A DNA stretch of 64,000 nucleotides from Oopsacas minuta (lineage: Eukaryota; Porifera; Hexactinellida; Lyssacinosida; Leucopsacidae): assembly GCA_024704765.1 (NCBI GenBank), contig JAKMXF010000244.1, forward strand, positions 301,905 to 365,904. The letters are read 5' to 3'. Below, piece after piece: positions 36,682 through 49,760 of the stretch. Each line of letters starts with the position of its first letter. Within the stretch, counting starts at the first letter, position 1. The position numbers were made by a program, and so were the translations under genes. A model generated the notes under the pieces. The model was not told the origin of the DNA and did no database searches. It worked only from the letters and a program-made list of their open reading frames with translations.

Positions 36682-38321
36682 CTGTTGTTTGTAGATAAAA
36701 TAAATTAATGTAACCAAGAGAGTAACAAATATGTGATGGTAATGCAAACAAGTGGTAAATTAGTGGATTTTTCAGAATAAATATTTCAAAAAGTAATAAA
36801 TCATTCACTATAGATTCAAAAAAGTAATCCACAAACCCTCAATAGTATCCAGAAGAAAAATTATGCCAAACTAATAATGAAAAATCAGTCAAATAAACAT
36901 TAAAGTTGACAAGATTGAAATAATTTTAACCCTTAATGCTAAGTTATCACACTTATTTTGACAATTCTGTTGACATTATCGTAATCCACCACCTCTATCC
37001 GATCGAAAAATATCATGTATTCTCTTTAGCTATACGGAAAGTCGGCAAATATATATTGAAGTGAACACATGTTTTAGTTCGAATTGGCCCGTAACTTCTT
37101 CTTCGTGATATTACGCGATTCTCCTCACTTAAAACGCCTTAAGTTCAAATTTGCCAACCAGAGTGAAAGAAAAGCAGGAAGAATTGTACTAATTTAGCGT
37201 GACTTCTAGGACATAGTTGCATTAGACTGGACTATATAAAGCGGGGCAAGAAAGGTTTTGAAAGGATTCGAAGGGCAAAAGCCCAAGCAAATGTGCGAAA
37301 AAGTAGAGACGCTAAATGTAAACCCTTGAATAATAACGTTTATTAACCAAGTCGTTGTCCCAATAAATTATCCCCATAGTGTATCAAATTAAGTTTGGTA
37401 AACATGAAATCATTCTATGCAGTATTCAACAAATGAGGCTATTAGTAGGCAATAGACACCAAAATGCACAAATCGATTACTTAAACCAAAACATTTTCAG
37501 ACTAAGGTTATAATCTCTATATTGATGGCAAAGGTTTTGGTGGCCAAAGAAAGGCAACAGATTCAGGAATTTGGTGGTCATCGCAACCAAACGCGAATTT
37601 ATCGAGAACTGATAGAATAGAAATGAGAAGTACATTTTCATCAAATGTTGATCTATAATCTTTTAGTAATCTTAGCTTCAGGTAAGATAATGTACTCCTT
37701 TAACTCTAGTCAAATGAATTACATGGGATACTATAACTTGTATTATTCTTTTCCTAATTTTTCTAATCAAGACAGTTTAGAAAACATATTTCAGATTCGA
37801 TACATAAACGACAAAAATTGTGATACTAAAGATAAATAAAGACAACTAAAAAAAAGAGTCTGAAAATTATCAGAATTTCACTTTGGCATTTTGCTACAAT
37901 TCCTCATTAAACTACTCGAAGTGGCGGTTCTATAAGTCAATGACTTGTTGAATATATATTCTGAAAAATATTATATACAGGAAATTATAAGTGAGATAAT
38001 AATATTTAAATAATTGTAAATATAAATAATACTTGAATGAAAATTGTCAATGCGATAACTCTGATACGTCAATAATATGTACTCATTCTAAACTCTCAAA
38101 GTCTGATAAGTTGGGTCAATTCAATATACATCCATGTCTATTTGAGGTAGCGATTAGATATCATAATTTGTTCATCGATTTATCACATTTAACTCTTATC
38201 ATCTACTTAAAATGATTATGGAGTTTAAACATAAAGGATATGTATAAAAATGACAAATGAATATTAAGATGACTTTAGACAAAAATCTAAAATGATTAAT
38301 AGACCAAAATGAAAAACTTAC
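36682..38321. other. intron sequence, no recognised element
   Basis: Sequence between the candidate exon and the UIM-containing exon. Open frames at 37645-37839 and 38033-38215 (plus) show no motif. No terminal repeats noticed. Confidence 0.45.
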
Positions 38322-38592
38322 TATCTATTGTGGAGGGAGAATAAGAATTTGTTTTAATTAGAGCATCAATATCATGATGAGCTGAAGAAAGTTTAGGAGA
38401 CCCCAATGAGGCATCGGGGTCAAAGGTTTTCCACTTACTGATACAACTATCTGAGTCTTTCTTTTGATCTTGCATACTAATTGCCAAGGCAAGGTTTATG
38501 ATTGCTTCGTCCTCCATAGTATTATTAGGATCCATTCCCATATGAGAGAGGATCTGATGATCCTCCAAAACTGATTCAATTTCTTTCCCTTC
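38322..38592 (-). CDS. UBR4: UBR4 exon with ubiquitin-interacting-motif-like helix
   Basis: A 271-nt exon, acceptor TTTCTTGCTAG before 38592 and consensus donor ATA|GTAAGT after 38322. It starts at a codon boundary and ends one base into a codon. The product contains ILSHMGMDPNNTMEDEAI followed directly by INLALAISMQDQ. The second part has the acidic-x-x-A-x-x-S pattern of a ubiquitin-interacting motif, and UBR4 carries a similar helix (DDETMVELAIALSLQ in human, from memory). Downstream the product is Ser/Asp/Lys-rich linker. No lesions. This is one of the best family signals in the window. Confidence 0.82.
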
Positions 38593-39360
38593 CTAGCAAG
38601 AAATTTAATTAAGACTGGCAACAAGAGAGGGCATAATTTTCAATTTTGTTAGCTTGAATTGCTATTTACTGACAATAATTTGGCCTATTATGATCTCTTA
38701 AAAACGTTTTCACCCTCTTCAGCAAATTATAGACTCAGGTAACTATATTCGTAGCTAGAAATTTCAAGTAGAAATAGAAATTTGATGTAATCTATATAGT
38801 AGAATCGCTGAATATAATTCAAGAAATTTGTTGTTTTAAATTTGGCATCAGATCATACTCGTATTACTTGATAAGTTTATATCACAATGAGCTCAATACA
38901 TTCACAGTCTATATACTACTGAATCTCCGTATAGTATTGTGATTGGCTTTCAGAAACTGCGGGTATCGCTTTTAGGAACGGCAGAAAGAACAAATTGGAT
39001 ATATGACACATCCTCATCTACTCAAATGTCTTAAGTTATATTACATTGGCCACTTAAGAATAGAAGAGTAGGTGATATTTGTTTGGTAATTTTGCAGTTG
39101 CTGACTAATTTGTTCGGCAGTAAATACTCGATAAAAGAACATATTTTGCTACTTCCAAGGGTGTTCTTATAAGAGATACCATTGTAAAAATGATTGATAA
39201 ATAAGACCCAAATGATTGAAAATATGAAAGTGTTTAAATTGATAAATTCCATGCATTTTATTGTGTAAACATATTCTGTTGTCTTCTATCATTATAGAAT
39301 ATTGCAACTTCATTATGGAACTGGGACATGGGGCATGTTCGGATAACCAAAGATTCCGAG
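38593..39360. other. intron sequence, nothing recognised
   Basis: AT-rich intron upstream (minus strand) of the UIM-containing exon, without recognised repeats. The open frame 39031-39252 (minus) is not recognisable. Confidence 0.45.
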
Positions 39361-39364
39361 GAAT

Positions 39365-39630
39365 GGAAGTTTAGAGGCATTTAGGCCTGGCTCAGACAAA
39401 TTCGAGCCTTGGACGAAAAGTCATAACTATGATCAAATTATGATATCATTGTCACCTTTGGGGATATTCGAAAAATTACATTATTAACTTCTGTTAGCCA
39501 ATGTACATGAAAGATGTTTGAAATTAGAATCACAACTACACCTCAATGTGACAAAGGTCCTGAAGTCATGATTCTGATCAAATGCTGACACGTTGTGGGA
39601 TTACAAATTCTAGTCATAGTTGAAAACAGA
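39365..39630 (+). mobile_element. Helitron-like element, 5' half (forward)
   Basis: Matches the 44.68-44.89 kb part of the family: AGGCATTTAGGCCTGGCTC, CTTGGACGAAAAGTC, ACATTATTAACTTCTGTTAG, CCTGAAGTCATGATTCTGAT. It faces a second, reversed fragment at 39805-40015. Confidence 0.6.
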
Positions 39631-39804
39631 GCTGATATAGCTCTACATTTGACAGAAATAGATCCGCAATAAGCGACTTTCGATCCATGATAAATACAGT
39701 TTTGAATGCTAATTCTAACAGTTTAATAAATCATACATCATGTATCGGGATTGACCATATATGGTAGGTTTTTTCATAACTTAGCAACCGTTAGAGATGA
39801 GTCA

Positions 39805-40015
39805 GTATTTGGCCAAAATGATGACGTCAGGACATTTGGAATAATGAAGAGTATCTGAGATTCATAATTTCAAATCTTCTGCATGTATATGGGCTGAGCA
39901 GTGAATATTAAGGTGATTATTTAATAATCCACAAAGGGGAAAATTATGTCATAATTTCATCATCGGTGTGAATTTTCGTCCGATCCAGGCCTAAAATACC
40001 CGTGTATGCCAAAAG
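39805..40015 (-). mobile_element. Helitron-like element, 5' half (reverse)
   Basis: The complement carries GGCATACACGGGTATTTTAG, GCCTGGATCGGACGAAAATT, CATGACATAATTTTCCCC and CTGCTCAGCCCATATACATG. It is oriented opposite to the neighbouring fragment, so the two 5' halves form an imperfect inverted pair. Confidence 0.6.
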
Positions 40016-40709
40016 TCACCTAACTTGATTAACTGAATCTTTTATATTATACTTTATGGAATTTTCAATGGAGTATAAGAACATTCTATGCGGTTAAAGA
40101 ACGCTATTAGAGTAGTAATCTTATTGGTTCTTATTACCTGTATGTTTGTAGAATTTGAATAAATAATACAAAGGATATGATAACAGGTTACAAAATATTG
40201 TTCATACGTGTAGATTTGTTTAATGAAGAGTTCTCATAACCAGCACCCACAATTTACTACATGCTGGTTCACAGTGGCAAGAAATGGCTAAAACCTGGAA
40301 GTAGGTAATAGGGTACTAGACAACGTATTAAACTCTATTATTGACATATGGGGAATCGTACCCAAGGAATCGATGGACGTAACTAGATCTTTCTAAGTCT
40401 TTGGGTGTGAAAGTAATGACGTCATTGGCCACATTCAAAAATATTTTGATTTTTTTATCGATTTTAATTTATCCAATTTGCGAGCTATAGGTTCAGAAAT
40501 TGAATGTTTTATGTTTTGATATTATTAATATTATTCAATGTACATTTTTATCACTTATGAAACGGCATTTCTTGTAAAAATGACCTACCGTTCATTGAAA
40601 TATAAACTATAACGTATTTATAATTAAAGAATTCACCCAAATATCGTAACAGCTCTTTAACTCAGATGATCTGGCTCCGAATCGTTTTTGGTAATATTAC
40701 GAAAGGATG
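40016..40709. other. sequence between Helitron fragment and RAG1-like gene
   Basis: Contains one CACAGTG (40270-40276) that could be the left end of the following RAG1-like element. The bases after it do not match the family ends well. Otherwise AT-rich and unassigned. Confidence 0.4.
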
Positions 40710-42697
40710 CTAAAATTGGATCACTTTGAGAGATAAACCTAACGAACACATCTTTAACGTTGTCCTCAAAGCTAAATTTTCTTGAGAGTCTCTCACGGTA
40801 TGCCTGACCAATTTATTACAAGATTCAAGGCTTTCTTCAGACAAATCTTCTAAATCAAACCCATCGTTCTGGTCTGCAATTATTTGTGGTGCATGGGCTA
40901 GAAGTTTATGTAAAGTAGGGGTCATATATGGCCATGAAAGATTGATTATAATGGATTCGTAAGTTTCTCGGCATACATTATCAAGGCCTCAGTATCCATT
41001 TTCCTGTTGCTATTATACAATCTCAGGATAGCACTCAAATTATTTAGGATTGTAGTGACAACTTGATGTGTCTCTTGAAGAACAACAGTCAATAGAGAAA
41101 ATCTTGCACAGTATCATCGCTACGTGTGAAGCATCTCCGAACAACATTTCCAGTTGTTGTGGTCCCTCCTTGGACTGATGATGTGTCAATGGATATACTA
41201 TGTTTTTCTTCAATAAAGGCTAGTAGTACATTCCTTGGCCAAAGAATTATTGGCGAAGTTGGTGACCATTTTTTAATAGCACCACACTGTAAATGGCAAA
41301 TCAATAATAGGAACCAACTAAATGTTCTCAAATATGCATGTAGAGGGGAAGCTGATATGATATCTTTTCTGAGATCGGTTTGTGTGCTAAATTGAATCTT
41401 TGATTTGTTGGCAAAGATAAAATTCTTCCTCATCACCCTCATCATACATGAGCATCACGGATAGTCCTATTAATGGGGAAGCCATTATGAACTATGCTAA
41501 TATCGTGTATCTGTTGGAACGTTGCAGTACACATTTGATAATTAGCACCACCTGCACCGCTTAAGATTTTTGCTATCTCTGTGTCGAAATGAGATCTTAT
41601 GATCTTGACCTCTGCATTGCCATTGTGTAAACACAAACCACTCTCTTCAATAGTTTAAGTTTCGTTATTTATTAATGAGTCCATCAAAAACTTGACACTC
41701 TCTTCATTTTCTGGAGGGCCAAGAGGACAACTGGTCGAGTGCAAAATGGCGAATTCGGATGATGAGGTTTCCATAAGATATGATCGTTTGCATTTATGAT
41801 TGCGCTAACCTTGAAACCAAATAAAATGAAGGTTTTAATCGAGAGGCCAGGGTTAGATATAGCTTGCAGGTAAACTCGATAACACCCAGATTCATCTAAG
41901 CTATTGGATACTCGAACTTTAAGCGGATAGACAAGGTTATCAAGACTTAAGTTAGATACAATTCGTTCAACTGTATGGGTGAGTAGTCTGGTGTAAGAAA
42001 TAGCTACTCCACATGGAAATTCTCTATGAATTATACGCACCTCATCCAGCAAATTAATTTGAGCCCGATGTTTAGCTATACTATTGTAGCCTAATAACTT
42101 GAGATCTTCAGATAGTAACGTGCGCCGAAGTTCTAAACACTCTGTTTTACCGATCTCAAGCGAATCGAAAAGAAAGGCAGATTTATCAAGTGATAATTGT
42201 GGATAGATAGGAGATGAGTTTCCCTCCTCGAGTATCTCTTTACAAACATTGGCACTATTCATGTCCTGCTCTTCATTGCAACAAAGTAGTAAGAGATAAG
42301 TTGCAAGAGTCTTTGGAGAGACATGCTCGTTTTCAGCGACTGATTCGAGGTGAGACTTAAGAGAAGAGAGCCGATTTCTCAAACCTTTCGTCGTTAAGTC
42401 AGCGAGCAATTTCTTTCTTGAAAGATTAAAGTCTTCTTCAAAGTTAATGGTTAATGAAGAAGAGGCACTTAACCTAGACTTCTTTGGCAGAGGACAGAAG
42501 CACATGGAATTCCAAGTATCAAGGTCCGAATATTTATGAAAAGAGGCTCTCTCTTTTTGAATATCATTGAACTTCAGACGAAAGAAATTTTACTGATCTC
42601 GATTAAAACCATGAGTTGAAATAAATTATTCTGCGATTGAACAAGTGCCAAGTAATTTATGCTCACAATAAAACTGAAAAGCTTGAAGGTTGTTCAT
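40710..42697 (-). pseudogene. RAG1/Transib-like DDE transposase, longest copy, broken
   Basis: Presumed start ATG at 42697 (MNNLQAFQFYCEHKLLGT), with two early stops. One long frame at 42505-41684 covers the N-terminal half. It contains the first Asp in NSLDESGCYRVYLQAI (41894-41896) and LWKPHHPNSPFCTRPVVLL. The second Asp lies in RSHFDTEIAKILSGAGG (41583-41585). SPLHAYLRTFSWFLLLICHL and QGGTTTTGNVVRRCF follow in another frame. TPTLHKLLAHAPQII has His residues at the RAG1 zinc-ligand positions. Glu is in LSEESLESCNKLVRH (40824-40826). The CxxC after the second Asp is reduced to one Cys. Frameshifts separate these blocks. The right-hand terminal repeat was not found. Confidence 0.85.
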
Positions 42698-43696
42698 TTT
42701 CTAGATAATTAATACATTATTTATTAACAATATTGTAGGTACAGCACAAAAAGTAAGATTAAATATATATATGCATGTTTGTTTTATAAGCTATTACAAT
42801 ACATTCTGAAATCTAAGAATTAAGGAACTATTGACGAAACTTTTTCCACAGTAGAAGAGTGTTGATTTTTTACTGGAATCTTTGTAAAAATACGTGATGA
42901 GAACATTTATTTATATTAATTACAAGCTGAATTTCTAAACACAAGCATAAAGTTGTAAATAACTACACGTTTTGATTATATCGCTAAGCAACCATAATAT
43001 TTATATAAATTTTGAAAAGAGAATGTTTAGAAATATTAGATAAATTCAAAAGTTCATGTGATTGAAACTATATTTGCGCGAATTTTTGGGAACCTGGAAA
43101 TTGTTGTATTTTGTAGAGGATTAAAAATGCTATATTATAAAACTCAGGAGACAACTTGACAGAATGCGACAGATGATGTTATGAGACTTCGAAATTGAGT
43201 GACGACAGAAATATCCAACAGAAAAATATATCCAAATATTTGAGCTATTTTAAGGATTTACTATTTGAACTCCACTTATATAATCACTATAATAACAGAG
43301 TAGTGGAAAATGCAATGGAATGAAGTCTTTGGAATGTATTAGTTACTTAGATACTGGAATTTAAGTTCATTGGTATAAATGAATATCTGTGGTTTTCAAG
43401 AATAATTTCTGAGCAAGAAATTGTAATGCTTATATACATACCAGTTGTTCCTAAACTAAATGATGGATCATAATAATTTTAGAAATTTCAAGTAATTGGA
43501 TATTTCCCTTTCCAATGAACTTTAAATGGTTACTAAATATCGGATTGAAATTTTGACCAATTTCCAGAGGATATGCCAATGTGAGGTTATAGAACATGCC
43601 GGAGAAAGAACTATGTATAATTTAAGAAGATAATCTTATAATTGGCATTCAATGTTTATGCATACAAAGTAATTGCGTATCAATAGTATGGATATA

Positions 43697-44611
43697 CTCT
43701 AGGTGGACAAAAGTATTTCAACACACAAATATATTGTCATAAATTGTATACTCTTTCCCGTTCCTATATATTGTGTACTCTATATTCGTAGCTGCTATGT
43801 AGTAATTTGTATTGAATAACATATGTTTTTCAAGAATTTCAAAAAAATATTTTCGATTTACACTTTTTGAAAGTGTTAATTATTAATAATTATTAGATAA
43901 TTATTGATAATCAAAATATGTGGTAATTCAAAGCCTATTAAGAATCTATAATTTCTGACTTGATATTTGAATTCTACGTAGGTGCGTTACCCCAGATTGA
44001 AATTTCCAATCGGATTGAACAATTTTTACAAAGGCATAGAAGAATTTCAATTTGTCCTACTTGTACCACTTTTTGAAAAAAGTGGCACAGGTGGCAGGAA
44101 AAAGCGCCGCTACAAGGAAAGCAACTAGGGCTAGGAGGAATAAGTCGAAGTAATATTTTCGAATGATATGACTATGCTAACCCTTGAATTCCATAATAAC
44201 CTCTTGGTAGTGGCCATTTGTGCCACCTTGGGTAAAAGGTGGCAGAAATGGCACAAATTGAAATTCATCTATAACTCCGGTAAAAATTGTTCAATCCGAT
44301 TGGAAATTTCAATCTGGGGTAACGCACCTACGTAGAATTCAAATATCAAGTCAGAAATTATAGATTCTTAATAGGCTTTGAATTACCACATATTTTGATT
44401 ATCAATAATTATCTAATAATTATTAATAATTAACACTTTCAAAAAGTGTAAATCGAAAATATTTTTTTGAAATTCTTGAAAAACATATGTTATTCAATAC
44501 AATTACTACATAGCAGCTACGAATATAGAGTACACAATATATAGGAACGGGAAAGAGTATACAATTTATGACAGTATATTTGTGTGTTGAAATACTTTTG
44601 TCCACTTAGAG
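43697..44611. mobile_element. long palindromic element (foldback/Tc1-type MITE)
   Basis: Two arms of about 400 bp (43697-44098 and 44213-44611) are complementary, the outer 340 bp nearly perfectly. The spacer is about 114 bp. Ends read CTCTAAGTGGACAAAAGTAT or CTCTAGGTGGACAAAAGTAT and are flanked by TA (43695-43696 and 44612-44613), as in Tc1/mariner MITEs. Inside each arm a smaller hairpin (AAAAAGTGG / CCACTTTTT and its relatives) lies near the spacer. No coding. On either strand the transcript would fold into one long hairpin. Confidence 0.88.
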
Positions 44612-44621
44612 TATGTTAGTA

Positions 44622-45209
44622 TTTCCAAAATTCATTCAAGAAACTGTAAGCCCCATAGGGCTGATTTTGACATACAGAGGTATTTGGGGCTTGGATGGGA
44701 AAGTTCGAGTCATGTACGAGAAATCAAACCAATGCCGAAATCATGACCGTATATTCATTTTTGTAGATTTCAAAAATCACTTTATTAACTGATGGTGCCA
44801 ATATATATGAGAGAAGTTTGAAATTTTGAATCACAGGTAGCCCTGAATGTGACAAATGTCCCAAGGTCATGATTTGAACAAAAGCTAATTCATCATGGGA
44901 TAATTAAGTCAATTTTACAAATTTCTTAATACTCGAGACACGAAGTAACGAAATTGCTGACCATAAACGACATAACATCTTCAGTATCACAACAGAAGTG
45001 AATTGAATGTAATATGGATGGGTCATGCATAATTACATCAAAAATCTAAACTATTCTGGGAATTAGAGGCACCTGGTGCCGAGTATATTCTGTCGCGTAG
45101 CGACCAATAACACTAAAAAATTTAGAAGTTTAATAATTAAGCTAACCTTAAGCTAACTTTAAGCACTAAGCTGTCAAGCAGCAACCTAGCATTCCAAAGG
45201 CGGGAATAG
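44622..45209 (+). mobile_element. Helitron-like element, near full length, worn 3' end
   Basis: Starts about 10 bp after the palindromic element. It carries the 5' part (TTCAAGAAACTGTAAGCCCC, GGGCTGATTTTGACATACAG), the middle (CATAACATCTTCAGTATCAC), one intact GTCGCGTAGCGACC block (about 45094-45107), and a worn end (CTGTCAAGCAGCAACCTAGC, then GGCGGGAATAG instead of the CTAG terminus). Confidence 0.66.
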
Positions 45210-46500
45210 TGAATAATTGCACAGTTTTTGTGACTGGCCTCAAAAGTTGAATACAGTCACCTATGTATACGAAATCTATGTCATCAATGGTTAAACTGGA
45301 AATTGAGTAAGTTATGATTTAGACTGACGAAATTCCCCACATATATAGATTTATCAAAAGATCTACATGCATTTAGAGACAAAAAGGAAGGACATTTGCA
45401 AGTAACACACGTTATTGTAGATCAATGTTTACTCTAAGCATTCCACACCGCGGTTTGGTATAATACAATATCAATATTTGTATTCGTAAACCTTCGACAG
45501 TTAACCAAATTTAAATATTCTATCAAATTACAATCGTGATGCTTTTGTATTTCAAAAGTCTATAACGTCATTGAGAGAGGGAGGTTTGGAGTGTATAGAA
45601 CTATATGACATAGAAGAGGCTCAACATGATGCTATGCTATTCTATATAAATTCAGCGACTTGAGGAATAGCAGAGAATTGTACTGCAAAAATGACATTAG
45701 CAAATGGGGAAGACAATTTCATGAATGACAACAGTACCCCAGTACTGAAGAGGCGGTTGTCATCGTAGTCTATTCTCCAAATCAAATAACTAATATAAAA
45801 CTCAACAATAATGTGTAAAGTTTTTGTGTATTAGCTTTTCTATCTCGAGGAAAAGTTCCTTTTTCGGATTTATAAGAGGCACATTTTAGAATGAGGGCAC
45901 GAGGTTTCTGTATTGCAAAAAACTGGACTACACTATAGCTCAGCTATTTACAAGAATGTCTCTGCCAATACGTCTAAAGATATTCGTAAACAATTATTTT
46001 AATTAACAATTAAGGAACAATGCTTAGGTCTCGGGCCATATATTTCATTCATGAATACTTTGGCAGAGAAAGAAAAGGGTAGATACAAATTAATTGCTGT
46101 AAATCAATCGCAAAATCATTCCTGCCTCTGTAGGTGATAACTCAATAGTCTTTTTGTTTCAAGAGACATTTCCCCTTCCACTACAAATCGAGAAACGAAA
46201 AGAAAATGGACCTAAACCTGCTATAAATCAGATGTTGTTTCTTTAGTCAAGCATATAGATGTATCATAGTTTCGCTCTGAAATTACGATTGACAAAGAAT
46301 ATATATTCATTTCTAACAGCCATGATATGAAAATTAGTATTGAAGTATCATACACTTCAATCTTGAGGTAGACGTTTGTTAGGGTATTCTAATCAATATC
46401 TCCTGTTGAGGATGTACCTTATCCTTTTAATTCCTACCATATCGGATGGTCTGGACGTTTCTTGATCGCACACGGTCTATAACCAGCTCCAAGAGACGCC
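45210..46500. other. intron sequence, nothing recognised
   Basis: AT-rich. I saw no motif-bearing frame or terminal repeats. Confidence 0.45.
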
Positions 46501-46739
46501 ATCATAAAATTACCTGGTTTGCTACAAAAAAAAGAAAATGAAGATAATGTTAGACATCCCTCGAAATATACATCAATCCATTATAGTTATTGTCTAACTG
46601 ATTCGAACCATCACCGCACTGCAACATTCAAACAGCTAAATAATATTGAGCTAATGAGGGAAGTGTCTCAGAATAATCGACAATATCAGCTGAGAAGAAC
46701 TATTTTAATCAGAATGTAAGGAAGAATTCTAGCTCAAAT

Positions 46740-46890
46740 GATCGTTTTGGAGTAACTTGGGAGCCTATATCGGATATTGACATCATTTGTTCATCACCAT
46801 TACATGCCTATACCTGTGTATTTCGATGGTTCATGATGCAAATCTATCACCTGCAAAAAGGAACAATAAGTGGTCGCAATCTTAAAAGGA
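46740..46890 (+). pseudogene. RAG1/Transib-like transposase fragment
   Basis: Conceptual reading gives DIDIICSSPLHAYTCVFRWF followed by MMQIYHLQKG. It corresponds to SASPLHAYLRTFSWFLLLIC of the 40.7-42.7 kb copy. No catalytic residue is included and the flanks are unrecognisable. This is a small relic on the plus strand. Confidence 0.5.
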
Positions 46891-46899
46891 AGATACAAT

Positions 46900-49760
46900 T
46901 CTATGTAAGGTTACCTCATTGGATAAACTCACTAATAGCTACCTTGGCAAAATTATCATTCACTAGTAACACTCTTAATGTGCAACAGTGATTGAGTGTT
47001 GAATATAGAAAACCTTAAAATGGAATTAATGTATAGATAAAGAACCGTCTCACTTACACAGACATAATAAGAGATAGTGACTCCGATTCAGATCAGGTGC
47101 TCTACCTTGATTTATTATAAATTTTGATCCAAAACAAGTATTAGATCTGAATCTCTTGCAGTACTATTATTGTATTTATGAACTATTATATCTAATGTAC
47201 ATGGTTGATTCAGCCAATGAAACATTTCGCATAGCGTGATAATTAATTAATAATGACAAGAGATAGATTTTGACGAAAAAGGATTGTTTTCGATAATCGA
47301 TTTAATAAATCTCAATAATAGTGCATCAATGCCTAGCTACATTGTCTTCCTATTTCCACTTGCACCATAAAAAAACCCAGGATTAACAAAAATATTGTTT
47401 AAGCGAAAGCTTTACAGGGGATTGAGAACTGGGGGGAGATGTTTTGTATTCGGAAATATTTTAGATAGCTTGTAAGGGAAATTTAGCGTAAGGGTTAGAA
47501 AATAAAACATATTCTTCCCTAAGATACGATAGAAATAATTCGAATATTTGTCAAACTTAATGAAAGATTGAAAAAATTGGAAATAGTCATGATGATAATT
47601 ATCAATAGAGGAAATAGTACGAATAACAAATTATTGACATAGCTCGAGTGTTATCGGGGACAAGAAATACACACGAAACTCTCTGAAACAGGCAGTTCCT
47701 TGCCGGAGGCTGTCCGGAAGTCAGAATTTGATATAGTTCGATAGCTAGATAAATGTGAAAATTCGGATTTTGGTAATTCGAACAATATTCATCAAAAGCC
47801 TCAAAATTCCAGGCAAAATAGTGAACACAATGGACACAATATCTTAAAGCAATGTTGCACTAATCCAAATAGAATTCTACACACCAAACGAAATAGTGAA
47901 CAAAATCGAAATAATCACTAATCACCAAAATATTTACCATAGCAGAGAAACAGGAGGTGAACTAGAAATTCTAACAAGTTAATACTTTGTTATTCGAACC
48001 ATTCCCAAAAGTATGATTAGAGAAAATTGATAATTGTACTATCCGAAATAAATCCTATTGTGGATATTCGTACTATTTTCGTATTTCCGAAGTCAATCCA
48101 ATGTCAGTTGATAAGTAAGCATTATTGCTTGATATCATTGAATTAGGATGAGAAAATACTAACACGAAGTGTCTATGTAAATAAGAAAACATCATCGTTA
48201 TATCGAATTCTTGACTCTTAGAATATAGCAATAACGTCAACCTAAGCATTTGAGTTAATATTTGAAAATACTGATGAATGCAGCGATCGGTATGGCGGTA
48301 TAGCATAAAAGAATCCGATAAATAGTTCGATATGTTGGTTCGAAACATCCCTACGCTGGTTAATTCCCAATTGCTATAACCATGAAAATATTCAACTACC
48401 TTGATGTTTCTGGATGTAATCAAATATAACATCTTTGAAGAATTAGACGTACAAATAATTCCTAGATCCCTTTAAGGAAAATGTGTGAGTCTCTATGTGC
48501 AGGTGAAGATTCAAACTGTCAATTAATTCCAAAGGTCTATGATCAAATTCGTGTAGTTAGGAGTTGAATGACAATTTTCAACGAGTTATAAATAAAAAAT
48601 TGGACCCTATTTGATAATACGCATGGTTATACAGTGTATAAAAAGAATTATATACTCAGTATTCACGACATAGCTTTTCTATATTCTACATATACCAGTT
48701 ATTGTGTGAAATGGAAAATGTTTGGAAAACTTTCTTTTTCATACCATTTTCAGAAATTGATTAGTGGAATTTGGGGAGACTTGGAGCGGTTTTACAAATC
48801 CTAAACTAGATTTACTTATCCAAATAGTTAATGAAAACATCCAATGAAAGATGGGAGTGAATAATAATATTGGGTCAAATACGAAATAAAACAGCGGGGA
48901 AGTTGAAACAAGCTCAGGAAGGTGGAAGATAATCTGTAATCTAATGAGCGAGGGGGGAGGGGCATTTATTCAAACCCCTAGAATAGGTTCTCAAGAATAA
49001 TATGAATATATAATTTTCCAGCAACATAAACATTCACATGCTTAGCCTGATTCGCAAATTTTTACCCCTGCCAGCCCTAAGAACAGGACAATAATTATCC
49101 AGTGTTAGTAGTGTACACTAATCGAACACAAGTTCTTGCACACAACAAAATATACAATTGTTTATAGTGGAAAGAAGGCAAATATTAGAATATGCATACG
49201 TCAATGTGCCTCAAAGGACTATTTGCCTAGGATAGTTAACATTTTACTAACAAAATCAATGAATATTTTGAAATACATGTTTTCTAGCCTGACTATACTT
49301 ATTAAAGAGATAATGAGCCAGGAATGTATTCTATCATTAATTGTACAAAATTCAAATGAGATGGTTCAAATGATAAGATTATAATATTTCCACTAATCGG
49401 TTCGAAAAATTCATACTGGTGTAATACACACCAGTAGATTCTGAATATGACAACAAAATTGCTCCATCTCATATGAAATAGTACAATTACGAATAGAATA
49501 TATCCCTAGATCATTATCTATATAATGAGTGAAGTCAGGCTAGAAAAATGTGCAATTCGAAAAATGTTCTTCGATTAGTTCAGGACAATGTCAACTAACA
49601 TAGTCAAATAGTTCTTTCAAATTAAATAATCGTATGCATAATCAAATAGTTGCCGTATTTCTACCATAGATAATTGTATATATTGTTATGTGCAAGTATC
49701 TCTGTTCAGTTAGTGTATATATGACCGAATGGTATATAAAGTAATACAACAGAGACATAC
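46900..49760. other. intron sequence, nothing recognised
   Basis: AT-rich stretch next to the 49761-49936 exon. The open frame 48073-48432 (minus) and others are not recognisable. No terminal repeats noticed. Confidence 0.45.

Noticed and set aside
40270-40276. CACAGTG as left end of the 40.7-42.7 kb RAG1-like copy
   Set aside because: The following bases (GCAAGAAATGG) do not match the other family ends and no partner end was found above 42697. A seven-base match alone is weak.
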